From Phycicoccus sp. (GTDB lineage Bacteria; Actinomycetota; Actinomycetes; Actinomycetales; Dermatophilaceae), in contig JAGOME010000023.1 in the NCBI GenBank assembly GCA_017993715.1, forward strand, positions 1-53,198: a DNA stretch of 53,198 bases, written 5' to 3'. Both the position numbers and the translations under genes were made by a program. This document shows, one piece after another, positions 1 to 7,926 of the stretch. The first letter of the stretch is position 1. Each line of letters begins with the position of its first letter. The notes below the pieces were generated by a model. It made no database searches. It was not told the DNA's origin and worked only from the letters and a program-made list of their open reading frames with translations.

Positions 1-1
1 T

Positions 2-113
2 GTTATATCCGGCGCGGGAGTGAAGTTTCCGCGGGAGGCGCGGGTTGTTCACGGGAGCGGGCGTTATATCCGGCGCGGGTGTGAAGTTTCCGCCGGGGGG
101 GTGAAGTTTCCGC
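2..113. repeat. Short direct repeats at left edge
   Basis: The sequence GTTATATCCGGCGCGGG occurs at 2-18 and again at 63-79. GTGAAGTTTCCGC occurs three times, at 20-32, 81-93 and 101-113, followed each time by a G-rich run. No reading frame here looks like a gene. The block lies just downstream of the marR stop and may extend beyond the window edge. Function unknown; it could be a decayed tandem repeat or a transcription-end region. Confidence 0.6.
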
Positions 114-133
114 GGGGGGCCCGGGGAGGGGAG

Positions 134-487
134 TCAGAGCAAGGTTCGGATCGCGGCCTGGGCGCGCGTGAGGAAGCCGTCGACGACGGCCCGGTCGGCG
201 TCGGAGAGGTCTTGGTCCAACTCGGTGAGCGCCAAGAACATTGGCGCGAGGTAGCGGACCATCTCCAGGCGTCCGGGATCGGTGAGGAACACCTCGGTCC
301 GACGTCCGTCCTCGGCATGGGGGCGTCGCTGCACGTGCCCGTGCTTGACGAGGCGATCCACGATCCCCGACGAGGCGGCTGTCGTGACGCCCAGCCGGCG
401 GGCCAGATCGGCCGGCCCGAGCGGGCCCTGGGACAGGTGCCGAAGGGCATGTAGCTCAGACACCGATAGCCCGGCCCGGCGGGCCAC
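134..487 (-). CDS. MarR-family transcriptional regulator
   Basis: Winged-helix MarR-type repressor, probably controlling the divergent exporter gene. The open frame from a GTG at 487 gives 117 residues. The recognition-helix region (LARRLGVTTAASSGIVDRLV) is followed by the wing (RRPHAEDGRRTEVFLTDPGR) and a C-terminal dimerisation helix. The family is usually 140-160 residues, and the missing N-terminal helix is encoded just upstream in the same frame (reading ...WRESHTLSSLQALLDV...). That extension has no ATG/GTG/TTG start before an in-frame stop. A GTG at 618-620 would supply one if the five-T run at 610-614 were one base shorter, giving about 161 residues. So the gene is either frameshifted there, affected by a sequence error, or starts unusually. 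A palindromic operator lies between it and the MMPL gene. Confidence 0.85.
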   Translation of the reverse strand: MARRAGLSVSELHALRHLSQGPLGPADLARRLGVTTAASSGIVDRLVKHGHVQRRPHAEDGRRTEVFLTDPGRLEMVRYLAPMFLALTELDQDLSDADRAVVDGFLTRAQAAIRTLL

Positions 488-636
488 CTCGACGGGGACC
501 AGCGCGGAGACGTCGAGCAGGGCCTGCAGCGAGGACAGGGTGTGCGACTCGCGCCAACCCGGGATCTGCCGGGAGGCGGCGGATCGGGCATCAGGCGGGA
601 CTGTGCTAATTTTTGTTCACCAACTTAGCAATCTGC

Positions 637-655
637 TGATCAAGACAATTGATCA
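637..655. promoter_or_regulatory. Palindromic operator between marR and MMPL gene
   Basis: TGATCAA-GACAA-TTGATCA is a perfect 7-5-7 inverted repeat in the 72-bp space between the probable full-length marR start (GTG at 618-620) and the exporter ATG at 693. Length and symmetry fit a MarR dimer site, so autoregulation with co-control of the exporter is the simplest reading. It is inferred, not shown. Confidence 0.7.
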
Positions 656-692
656 TTCTGTCCTTAGTCTAGGCGTCGGAGGCAACCTGACC

Positions 693-2873
693 ATGGCCGA
701 AAAGCTCAGCACCCGCGAAGCGAGCACCCTCACGGCTCGCTCGCCCAAGGTTGCCGGTCGAGTGATCGTCGGCGCGGTGGTCGTGCTCCTCGCATGGCTC
801 GCGATCGGCGGGGTCGGCGGCCCGGCCATCGGCAAGCTCTCCGGGCTCCAGAAGAACGACAACGCCTCCTTCCTGCCCGCGAGTGCCGAGTCGACTCAGG
901 TGGCCAACGCGATGGCCACCTTCAGCGACAACCAGACGCTGCCGCTCATCGTGGTCGCCGCCCGTGAGGGCGGGCTGACCCCGCAGGATCTGGCCACCGC
1001 CCAGGAGTTCGCGGCCGCGATCCCCCAGACCGAGATCGACGTCGAGGGCACCACGACCATCGGGGACTACCTGGTCAGCCCCCAAGTGGCGGCCATCCCG
1101 AGCGAGGATGGCTCGGCCTACCTCGTCGTCCTGCCGCTGAATGCCGACGCGATCAGCCAGGCGGTCGGCGAAACCACGCCCCTGGATGTCATCGGCGACA
1201 CGATGCGCACCCTCGTCGCCGACGACCTGCGACCCACCGGCGTCACTGCCTATGTCACCGGCCCGGGAGGGTTCATCTCGGACCTGGTCAACGCGTTTGC
1301 CGGGATCGACGGCATTCTGCTCATCGTCGCCCTCGGGGTCGTCCTGGTCATCCTCCTGTTCGTCTACCGCAGTCCCGTCCTCCCGTTCGCTGTGCTGCTC
1401 ACCGCCATCTTCGGCCTGAGCGCCGCCGGACTGGTCGTCTACCTCGTCGCCGATGCCGGCCTGATCACCGTCACCGGACAGAGCCAGGGCATCCTCTCGA
1501 TCCTCGTCGTCGGCGCCGCCACGGACTACTCGCTGCTTCTGGTGGCCCGCTATAAGGAGGAGCTCCACGACGTCGCGTCCTCATGGGAGGCCATGAAGAC
1601 GGCGTGGAAGGCGACCCGGCCGCCCATCGTGGCCAGCGCCGGCACCGTCATCCTCGGCTTGCTCGCCCTGATGCTCGCAGAGCTGTCGGGCACCGCCGGT
1701 CTCGGTCCCGTGGGAGCCCTCGGCATCTCCGGTGCGCTCATCGCGGCGCTGACGTTCCTCCCGGCCGTCCTCGTCCTCGGACGTCGGTGGATCTTCTGGC
1801 CCTCCATCCCCAAGGTCGATCACGTCCACCGTGCCGACGTCGTCAACACCGGGCGCGGCTGGGGCAAGGTCGCTCGCTTCGTCGGCGAGCATTCGCGCGC
1901 CACATGGATCGTCACCAGCCTCGCGTTGGTCGCCGCGGCCCTGTTCCTGCCCACCCTCAAGGCCGACGGCATCGCCCAGCGGGACATCTTCCTCACCTCG
2001 GTGGACTCCGTCGAGGGCCAGGATCTGCTCGCCGAGCACTTCGATGCGGGGTCCGGCAGCCCGGTGCAGATCATCGTCCCGCAAGCCCAGGCCCAGCAGG
2101 TCGTCGACGTTCTCAGTGCCATGGAGGGCGTCTCCGATCCGCTGATCGGTCTCGCGCCGGGCGCCCCGCCCACGGTCGTCGACGGCAATGTCGTCGTGCA
2201 GGCGACGCTGACGGCCGCCGCCGACAGCCCGGAGGCGGCCGACACCATCAGAACCATGCGCACCGACCTCGACGCGATCTCTCCTGACATCCTCGTCGGC
2301 GGTCAGAGCGCACAGGCCCTGGACACCCGGGACGTCGCCGACCGCGACATGCTCGTCGTCATCCCCACGATCATCGCGGTCGTCTTCCTCGTGCTCGTGC
2401 TCCTCCTGCGTTCCCTCATCGCGCCGCTGATGCTCATGCTCGCCAACGTGCTGTCTTTCGCGGCGACGATGGGGATCTCCGCGCTGGTCTTCAACCACGT
2501 GTTCGGTTTCCCCGGTGGGGACCCGACGACGGTGCTTTACGGGTTCGTCTTCCTCATCGCGCTCGGCGTGGACTACTCGATCTTCCTCATGACTCGCGCC
2601 CGGGAGGAGACGCCGGCACATGGCTCCAAGCGCGGTGTGCTGATTGCGCTGGCAGTCACGGGAGGCGTCATCACCAGTGCCGGCCTGGTGCTCGCCGCGA
2701 CCTTCAGCGCGCTCGCGGTGCTGCCCCTGCTGTTCCTCGCCCAGATCGCGTTCATCGTCGCCTTCGGCGTCCTGCTCGACACTCTCGTCGTACGTTCGCT
2801 CCTGGTCCCGGCACTCGTCGTCGAACTCGGCGATCGGACATGGTGGCCCCGCGTGCCGCAGCAGCGCAGCTGA
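693..2873 (+). CDS. MMPL-family RND transporter
   Basis: Large inner-membrane exporter of 726 residues. It has the standard duplicated MMPL layout: an N-terminal membrane helix, an extracytoplasmic domain, a five-to-six-helix bundle (about residues 210-390), then a second helix, loop and bundle. The conserved GAATDYSLLLVARYKEE and ALGVDYSIFLMTRAREE segments sit at equivalent places in the two bundles; their Asp-Tyr pairs are the proton-relay signature of the family. Start ATG 693 has CGGAGG at 676-682. Such proteins export lipids or drugs; the substrate here is unknown. The divergent MarR and the 637-655 operator suggest induction by a small hydrophobic ligand. An MFS gene follows closely and probably shares the transcript. 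Confidence 0.92.
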   Translation: MAEKLSTREASTLTARSPKVAGRVIVGAVVVLLAWLAIGGVGGPAIGKLSGLQKNDNASFLPASAESTQVANAMATFSDNQTLPLIVVAAREGGLTPQDLATAQEFAAAIPQTEIDVEGTTTIGDYLVSPQVAAIPSEDGSAYLVVLPLNADAISQAVGETTPLDVIGDTMRTLVADDLRPTGVTAYVTGPGGFISDLVNAFAGIDGILLIVALGVVLVILLFVYRSPVLPFAVLLTAIFGLSAAGLVVYLVADAGLITVTGQSQGILSILVVGAATDYSLLLVARYKEELHDVASSWEAMKTAWKATRPPIVASAGTVILGLLALMLAELSGTAGLGPVGALGISGALIAALTFLPAVLVLGRRWIFWPSIPKVDHVHRADVVNTGRGWGKVARFVGEHSRATWIVTSLALVAAALFLPTLKADGIAQRDIFLTSVDSVEGQDLLAEHFDAGSGSPVQIIVPQAQAQQVVDVLSAMEGVSDPLIGLAPGAPPTVVDGNVVVQATLTAAADSPEAADTIRTMRTDLDAISPDILVGGQSAQALDTRDVADRDMLVVIPTIIAVVFLVLVLLLRSLIAPLMLMLANVLSFAATMGISALVFNHVFGFPGGDPTTVLYGFVFLIALGVDYSIFLMTRAREETPAHGSKRGVLIALAVTGGVITSAGLVLAATFSALAVLPLLFLAQIAFIVAFGVLLDTLVVRSLLVPALVVELGDRTWWPRVPQQRS

Positions 2874-2978
2874 TCGATGATCCGGCCGGGCGCCAGAGGG
2901 GGCCCGGCCGGAACCGTCGAGGTGGGCGTCGACCGCTCTCCGGATGCCGGATCACGCCCGGGATGTCAGGGTGGGACG

Positions 2979-4268
2979 GTGACCTCTCCCGAGAACGGAG
3001 CGGCGGGGTCGGGGGGGCTGTGGGCTGATCCCGACTTCGTCCGCTTTTGGCTCGCCCGGCAGGTGTCCATCGCGGGATCGCTCGTCACCGCGCTCGCCTT
3101 GCCCGTCCTGATCTATCTGGTGTCGGGCTCGGCTCCACTGACCGCGCTCGTCGCCGTCCTCGAAGGCCTGCCGTGGCTGCTGTTCGGCCTGGTCGCGGGC
3201 GCCATCAGTGATCGGGTCAACCGCCGGCGACTCATGGTCGGCGCGGACGTGGCCAACATCCTCGTCGTCGGCTCGGTGCCGCTGGCCTACGCCGCGGACC
3301 GGCTCACGCTCGCCCACGTGTTGATTGCGGCATTCGCCGCGCAAGCCATCTTCGTCTTCTTCGACGCGGGCGCCTTGGGTGCCCTGCCCGCGCTCGTGGG
3401 TCGGAACCGGATCGGTCAGGCGAATGCCGCGATCTGGGGCTTCGGCGGTCTCCTGGATCTCCTCGTGCCCATGGCCGTCGGGGTGGCCTTGGCGGTGGTC
3501 AATCCGGCCGTGCTGCTCGCCGTCGATGCGTTGTCGTTCCTGGTCTCCGCCGGGCTTGTGGTCGGGATCCGGCGCCCGTTGACCGGGGAGCGAGTCCGCA
3601 CCCCGCTGCGCGCAGGTCGGTTGGTCGCGGAGGTCCGCGCAGGGCTGGCCTTCCTGGGCTCCCACGGGGTCGTCCGCACGCAGACGCTCATCGGCATGCT
3701 CCAGTCGTTCGGCGGGGCCGGATTCATGGCCCTGGCGGTCCCGTATGCCGACCGCTTGCTCGGGGTGGGCACCAGCGGGTGGCGCTTCGGGATGCTCTTC
3801 GCGGCCTGGGGGGTCGGCGGGATCCTCGCGGCGTTCCTCGTGGGCGCGGGCCTGCGGCGTTGGTCCAGTGCGTGGGTCACCCTGGTGGCCCTGCCGGTGT
3901 CGGCGGTGGCCGGGATCGTCGTCGTCCGGTCCTCGTCCTGGCTCGTGGCCATCTCGGTCATGGTGGCGTGGGGCATCAGCTACCAGGCGGTCATCATCGC
4001 CTCGGTGACCAATCGCCAGGAGGCGACGCCCGAGCCGCTTCTCGGTCGGGTCAACACGGTGGGGCGGATGCTCTCCTTCGGAGTCGGCTGGACTGGGGGT
4101 GCGCTCGTGGCCGGGGCGCTGGCCGCTCAGATCGGATTGCGACCGGCGATGACGACCGTTGTCGCGGCCATCTCTGTTGCGGCTATCTATGCGTGGCTCT
4201 CGCCCTTACGCAAAGCGGAGCGGGTGCGGCTCGGCGCCGGCTCGATGACCGAACAGTCCCCCGCCTGA
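2979..4268 (+). CDS. MFS transporter (MFS_3/enterobactin-exporter-like)
   Basis: Integral membrane permease of 429 residues with about twelve hydrophobic segments. The motif GAISDRVNRRRLMVGAD between helices 2 and 3 is the MFS loop signature (usually G-x-x-x-D-R-x-G-R-R). Start choice is uncertain: GTG 2979 gives a short Pro/Glu/Gly-rich tail before LWADPDFVRFWLARQVS, typical of this subfamily. An ATG at 2877, four bases after the MMPL stop, would add 34 low-complexity residues. Its place behind the MMPL gene suggests the two exporters are co-transcribed under the MarR regulator. Substrate unknown. Confidence 0.88.
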   Translation: MTSPENGAAGSGGLWADPDFVRFWLARQVSIAGSLVTALALPVLIYLVSGSAPLTALVAVLEGLPWLLFGLVAGAISDRVNRRRLMVGADVANILVVGSVPLAYAADRLTLAHVLIAAFAAQAIFVFFDAGALGALPALVGRNRIGQANAAIWGFGGLLDLLVPMAVGVALAVVNPAVLLAVDALSFLVSAGLVVGIRRPLTGERVRTPLRAGRLVAEVRAGLAFLGSHGVVRTQTLIGMLQSFGGAGFMALAVPYADRLLGVGTSGWRFGMLFAAWGVGGILAAFLVGAGLRRWSSAWVTLVALPVSAVAGIVVVRSSSWLVAISVMVAWGISYQAVIIASVTNRQEATPEPLLGRVNTVGRMLSFGVGWTGGALVAGALAAQIGLRPAMTTVVAAISVAAIYAWLSPLRKAERVRLGAGSMTEQSPA

Positions 4269-4321
4269 GCCTCAGCGGCATTGCTGGAAACGTCCGGCAG
4301 TGACCGCCCGTGCCCGACTAC

Positions 4322-4960
4322 TCAGAGATACTGACCGGTGCCGGAGGGGCCTGGGCCGTCGGGCCGCGTCGGGACTCCCGCCGGAGGGGTCATGGGGGCG
4401 CCAGCTCCGTCAGGGGCTGCGCCCGGGGGGAGTGCGCGCATCTGCTGCAGCTGGGCCTGCGCGGCCATCTGCTGCGCCACCAGGGCCGTCTGAATGCCGT
4501 GGAACAACCCCTCGAGCCAGCCGACGAGTTGGGCCTGCGCGATGCGCAGCTCGGCATCGCTGGGGGCTTGGTCCCGAAATGGGAGGGCAATGCGGTCCAA
4601 CTCGGACACCAGCTCTGGGGCCAGTCCGTCCTTGAGCTCGGCGATGGACCGCGCGTGGATCTCGGCCAGGCGCGCCCGGCCCTTGTCGTCCAGGGGCGCG
4701 CTGCGGACCTCTTCAAGGAGCTGCTTGACCATCGACCCGATCCGCATGACCTTGGCGGGCTGCTCAACCAACTCCGCCGGGTTGCGTGGGTGGCTCTCGC
4801 GGCTGTCGTCCCCACCGGTATGGGCGACCCCCATGCCTTCGGGCGTGACCACGACGATCCGGCTAGGCGTCTCGGCGGCCCGCTCGGGCTGCTCAGCCTG
4901 GTCGACCGTCTCGGACGTGTCCGTCGGGGTGCTGGGGGCGCTCTGCGGGGACTGGCTCAT
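4322..4960 (-). CDS. bpa: Bacterial proteasome activator Bpa/PafE
   Basis: ATP-independent ring-shaped activator that docks on the 20S proteasome and opens its gate for unfolded substrates. The 212-residue protein has an acidic disordered N-terminus, a conserved beta segment (RIVVVTPEGMGVAH), a helical bundle (about residues 68-175, rich in Ala/Gln: AQLVGWLEGLFHGIQTALVA) and a Pro/Gly-rich tail ending exactly in Gly-Gln-Tyr-Leu. That terminal GQYL is the proteasome-docking motif known from the mycobacterial protein. The gene follows a quinone oxidoreductase by 24 bases on the same strand, an association I recall near mycobacterial bpa as well. It implies the organism encodes 20S proteasome subunits elsewhere. 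Confidence 0.93.
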   Translation of the reverse strand: MSQSPQSAPSTPTDTSETVDQAEQPERAAETPSRIVVVTPEGMGVAHTGGDDSRESHPRNPAELVEQPAKVMRIGSMVKQLLEEVRSAPLDDKGRARLAEIHARSIAELKDGLAPELVSELDRIALPFRDQAPSDAELRIAQAQLVGWLEGLFHGIQTALVAQQMAAQAQLQQMRALPPGAAPDGAGAPMTPPAGVPTRPDGPGPSGTGQYL

Positions 4961-4984
4961 TGCGCCATCTTGCCAAACCTGCTC

Positions 4985-5965
4985 TCAGGAGACGGTGAGG
5001 AGGATCTTGCCGATGTGTCCGCTCGCCTCCAACGCCCGGTGCGCAGCCGGAGCCTGCGCCAGCGGGTAGTGGCTATCGATGATCGGCCGCACCGTCCCGG
5101 CCTCGACCCACGGCCAGACGTACTCGCGGACGGCCGCGACCACGGCCGCCTTCTCGTCCGACGGGCGCGCCCGCAGTGAGGTCGCATGCACGGCGCCCCG
5201 CTTGCGCAACAGGACCGACAGGTCCAGCTCACCCTTGATGCCGCCCTGCATGCCGATGACGACCAGACGGCCGTTGGTGGCGAGCGCAGAAACGTTGCGG
5301 GACAGGTACTTCGCCCCCATGTTGTCGAGGATGACGTCTGCTCCGTGGCCAGAGGTCGCCTCCGCGAGACGCACGACGAAGTCCTCCTCGCGGTAGTTGA
5401 TGAGGACCTGGGCGCCGAGCGCACGGCATTCGTCCAGTTTGGCGGCCGACCCCGCCGTGACGGCGACGTGGACGCCGAGCGCCCGGGCCACCTGGATGGC
5501 CATCGTGCCGATCCCGGACGACCCGCCGTGGACCAGCAGCCATTCGCCGGCGCGCAGACCGGCGACCAAGACCAGGTTGGACCACACCGTGCAGGCGACC
5601 TCGGGGAGAGCGGCGGCGTCGCCGACGCTCACCCCGGCCGGCACGGGAAGGACCTGTCCGGCGGGCACGACCACCAGCTCGGAATAGCCACCCCCGGCGA
5701 GCAGCGCGCAGACTGCGTCCCCGACCTGCCAGGTGCTCACCCCGGCGCCGATGGCGTCGATGTGTCCCGACACTTCCAGTCCGGGGATATCCGACTCGCC
5801 AGGCGGCGGCGGGTAAAGGCCCTGGCGTTGGAGGACATCGGCACGATTGATGCCCGCCGCGACGACGGCAATGCGCACCTCGCCAGGGCCGGGATCGGCC
5901 ACAGGGACCTCGGTGAGGACCAGCGCGTCAGCCGCTCCGGGCTCGGGAATCGTGATCGCCAGCAT
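4985..5965 (-). CDS. NAD(P)H-quinone oxidoreductase, PIG3/zeta-crystallin family
   Basis: Medium-chain dehydrogenase/reductase of 326 residues. N-terminal GroES-like domain (IPEPGAADALVLTEVPVADPGPGEVRI...GINRADVLQRQGLYPPPPG) and a Rossmann domain with the NADPH loop HGGSSGIGTMAIQVARALG. The Zn-ligand residues of true alcohol dehydrogenases are absent, as expected for quinone reductases. Start placed at ATG 5965 (MLAITIPEP); a TTG three codons upstream is possible. It lies upstream of bpa, and its own start is only about 10 bases from the end of the IclR gene, so IclR-QOR-bpa may form one transcript. Confidence 0.9.
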   Translation of the reverse strand: MLAITIPEPGAADALVLTEVPVADPGPGEVRIAVVAAGINRADVLQRQGLYPPPPGESDIPGLEVSGHIDAIGAGVSTWQVGDAVCALLAGGGYSELVVVPAGQVLPVPAGVSVGDAAALPEVACTVWSNLVLVAGLRAGEWLLVHGGSSGIGTMAIQVARALGVHVAVTAGSAAKLDECRALGAQVLINYREEDFVVRLAEATSGHGADVILDNMGAKYLSRNVSALATNGRLVVIGMQGGIKGELDLSVLLRKRGAVHATSLRARPSDEKAAVVAAVREYVWPWVEAGTVRPIIDSHYPLAQAPAAHRALEASGHIGKILLTVS

Positions 5966-5975
5966 GGCGACCAAT

Positions 5976-6779
5976 CTAAGGTCTGACGCCGGCGCGGGCC
6001 CGAGTGCCGCGAAGCCGACGGGTCAGCTCGGCGGCTGCCCGAGCCACGGCCGTCACCAGATCCTCGCGCTGGTCCGCGGTGACGTCCTCGTCGCGGAACG
6101 TCACCGCGACCGCGGCGGCCGGGTGGCCGGTGTGGTCCAAGACGGCCTGGGCAACCGACGAGAGGCCGGCGGTGACTTGGCCGGACTCCACGGCATACCC
6201 CCGTTGGCGGGTCTGCTGCAGGATGCTGCGCAAGGCCGCTGGCGATGCCGGGCCGTGCCCGTCCCGCTGGACGAAAGCCGGCGCCCCGGGGAAGAGCGCT
6301 CGCACCTGGGCTGCGGGCAACTCGGCAAGCATGGCCAGGCCGGACGCCGTGAGCGTTGCGGGCAGCCGCACCCCGACATCGGTGATCAGGGTCGGACGCG
6401 CCGGTGCCCGCTGCTCGATGACGTAGACGACGTCGCGGCCGTGCAGGATCGCCAAATGGGCGTTGTGTCGGGTCTCATCGACGAGGCGGTCGAGGGTGGA
6501 TCGAGAGAGGCGTTCGAGTCCGGCCTGGCGTTGATAGGCCGAGCCGAGCTCGAATGCCGCCACGCCCAGTCCGTATCGCCGCTCCTCGGGGAGGTGGACA
6601 ACAAACCCTCGGTCCACGAGCACTGACAGCAGGTGGTAGACGCTCGAACGCGGCAGGTCGAGGGCGCGGGCGATGGTCGCCGCAGGGACCGGCTCGCCAC
6701 GCCGCGAGAGCACCCCGAGGATGTCCAAGGCGTGGGCTGCGGCCGGGGCATTGGCCGGCGCAGGCGGGCGGGCAGGCAC
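5976..6779 (-). CDS. hutR: IclR-family regulator, candidate HutR
   Basis: A 267-residue protein with an N-terminal winged helix (about 15-75: ALDILGVLSRRGEPVPAATIARALDLPRSSVYHLLSVLVDRGFV) and the IclR effector domain (about 95-255: RLVDETRHNAHLAILHGRDVVYVIEQ ... VTAGLSSVAQAVLDHTGHPAAAVAVTF). GTG start at 6779. Position near hutH and the shared hut palindrome (7856, 11537, 18588) make it the best candidate for the hut regulator. From memory, an IclR-type HutR in Corynebacterium recognises a motif of the form TCTGwwATwCCAGA, and the core TCTGGGATCCGAGA here is close to it. The gene symbol is therefore an inference; control of the downstream oxidoreductase is an alternative. Confidence 0.85.
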   Translation of the reverse strand: MPARPPAPANAPAAAHALDILGVLSRRGEPVPAATIARALDLPRSSVYHLLSVLVDRGFVVHLPEERRYGLGVAAFELGSAYQRQAGLERLSRSTLDRLVDETRHNAHLAILHGRDVVYVIEQRAPARPTLITDVGVRLPATLTASGLAMLAELPAAQVRALFPGAPAFVQRDGHGPASPAALRSILQQTRQRGYAVESGQVTAGLSSVAQAVLDHTGHPAAAVAVTFRDEDVTADQREDLVTAVARAAAELTRRLRGTRARAGVRP

Positions 6780-6866
6780 AGTCGAAGCGTAGGCCGCGCG
6801 GGCGGCATTCGGGTGGAGGTACTTAGCGCCTCAGATCGATGCGCTCGAATCCCTCCAGCCGTTGGC

Positions 6867-7793
6867 TCAGGGCAGGGCGTCGAGGCGCCGGCGGACCTCC
6901 ATCACGGCGTCATAGCTCATGTCCGTGTGGTCGTTGGTGGCGCCGGTCAGATCGCGGAACTGTGGGTCGTCATTGGCCATGCCGTGGCCGATGATCCGAT
7001 CCGTGGGGATCTCGTAGGTCCGCTGCAGATCCTTGAGGGTGGCGAGCACAGCCTCGATCTGAGCGGGCCGGTCCAGGATCTGCTGGTCGGCCCAGGCGGA
7101 CGAGTTACCGAGGGTCGACTGTTCGATCTCGATGCCGATCGCCTGGTCGTTGAGCCCCACGGTGTGCCGACACATCGTCGTGGTCGGGACTAGGCGGTAG
7201 ACGACGCCTGCCTGGTCGATGACGAAGTGCGCGCACACCCCCGGATAGACCCCGCTCTGGGGGATGTCCTGGGCGAAGAACGAGATCGTCCCCTGCGCGC
7301 TGCCCTCGGTGAAGTGCAGGACGACCATTGAGGGGGTGAGCTGCGAGGTGTACGTGCCGTAGCGGGCCTGGGCGTACTGCGCCATCTCGTCGAGTCGGCT
7401 CTGCGGCATGGGGATCCACGCATCGGCGTAGTTTGCTGTGCTGGACGGGGGCGTCGTTGAGGCGTCGGTCGCGGGTGACTCCGAGGGCGACCCGGACGGT
7501 GAAGGAGAATCCGAGGGTGACGGCGTGGCGGTGCCGGACGCGGTGATCGTGGCCGACGGCAGCACCGCGGCGGCCGATGTTGTCCCCGACCTGGTGATTG
7601 CCCAGGTCGTGACGCCCGCCGTCACGGCGACGGCCAGAGCGAGGCCGGCGGCGAGCGCGAGAGCCTGGGGTCGAGGCACCTGACCGCCGGGCTGGGCATG
7701 CCGACCGCCGAGGTCGGGCCCGTTGGCGGACGGCTCGGACCCTCCCGGGCTCAGCGCATCGTCCCCCACGCGGGTGAGAGTAGCCCAGCCCAT
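6867..7793 (-). CDS. N-acetylmuramoyl-L-alanine amidase (Amidase_2), membrane-anchored
   Basis: Cell-wall hydrolase of 308 residues. A cytoplasmic tail of about 42 residues is followed by one membrane helix (about 43-64), a Ser/Thr/Pro-rich wall-spanning linker (about 70-120) and an Amidase_2/PGRP domain (about 150-305). Visible family features are the first zinc histidine in MVVLHFTEGSAQG (His160), the CAHFVIDQAGVVYRLVP strand pair, CRHTVGLNDQAIGIEIEQ (His210) and the late GHGMANDDP segment. The reaction would be cleavage of the MurNAc-L-Ala bond. ATG start at 7793. The gene is transcribed away from hutH with a short shared upstream region. Confidence 0.87.
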   Translation of the reverse strand: MGWATLTRVGDDALSPGGSEPSANGPDLGGRHAQPGGQVPRPQALALAAGLALAVAVTAGVTTWAITRSGTTSAAAVLPSATITASGTATPSPSDSPSPSGSPSESPATDASTTPPSSTANYADAWIPMPQSRLDEMAQYAQARYGTYTSQLTPSMVVLHFTEGSAQGTISFFAQDIPQSGVYPGVCAHFVIDQAGVVYRLVPTTTMCRHTVGLNDQAIGIEIEQSTLGNSSAWADQQILDRPAQIEAVLATLKDLQRTYEIPTDRIIGHGMANDDPQFRDLTGATNDHTDMSYDAVMEVRRRLDALP

Positions 7794-7855
7794 CTGAGGA
7801 TCCCGTCCTCCCACGCGCGAATGCCGTGAGCTTGTCACCTTCGTGTCACTGTCGC

Positions 7856-7873
7856 CGTCTGGGATTCGAGACG
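7856..7873. promoter_or_regulatory. hut operator, copy 1 (hutH)
   Basis: CGTCTGGGATTCGAGACG, a near-perfect 18-bp palindrome (CGTCT...AGACG arms). It differs by one base from the identical copies at 11537 and 18588. It ends 53 bases before the hutH ATG, about where a -35 region is expected, and lies between hutH and the divergent amidase. Confidence 0.75.
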
Positions 7874-7926
7874 TTTGGCGTGCCGGGCCGCTACCTGCGA
7901 GTGCACGCAGGGGCTCCAATGGAGCC

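Noticed and set aside
2-113. CRISPR array
   Set aside because: Repeat units are too short, spacing irregular, and no cas genes are nearby.
669-2621. Long open frames opposite the MMPL gene
   Set aside because: High-GC shadow frames, rich in Arg/Asp/Gly without domain motifs; the plus-strand gene is unambiguous.
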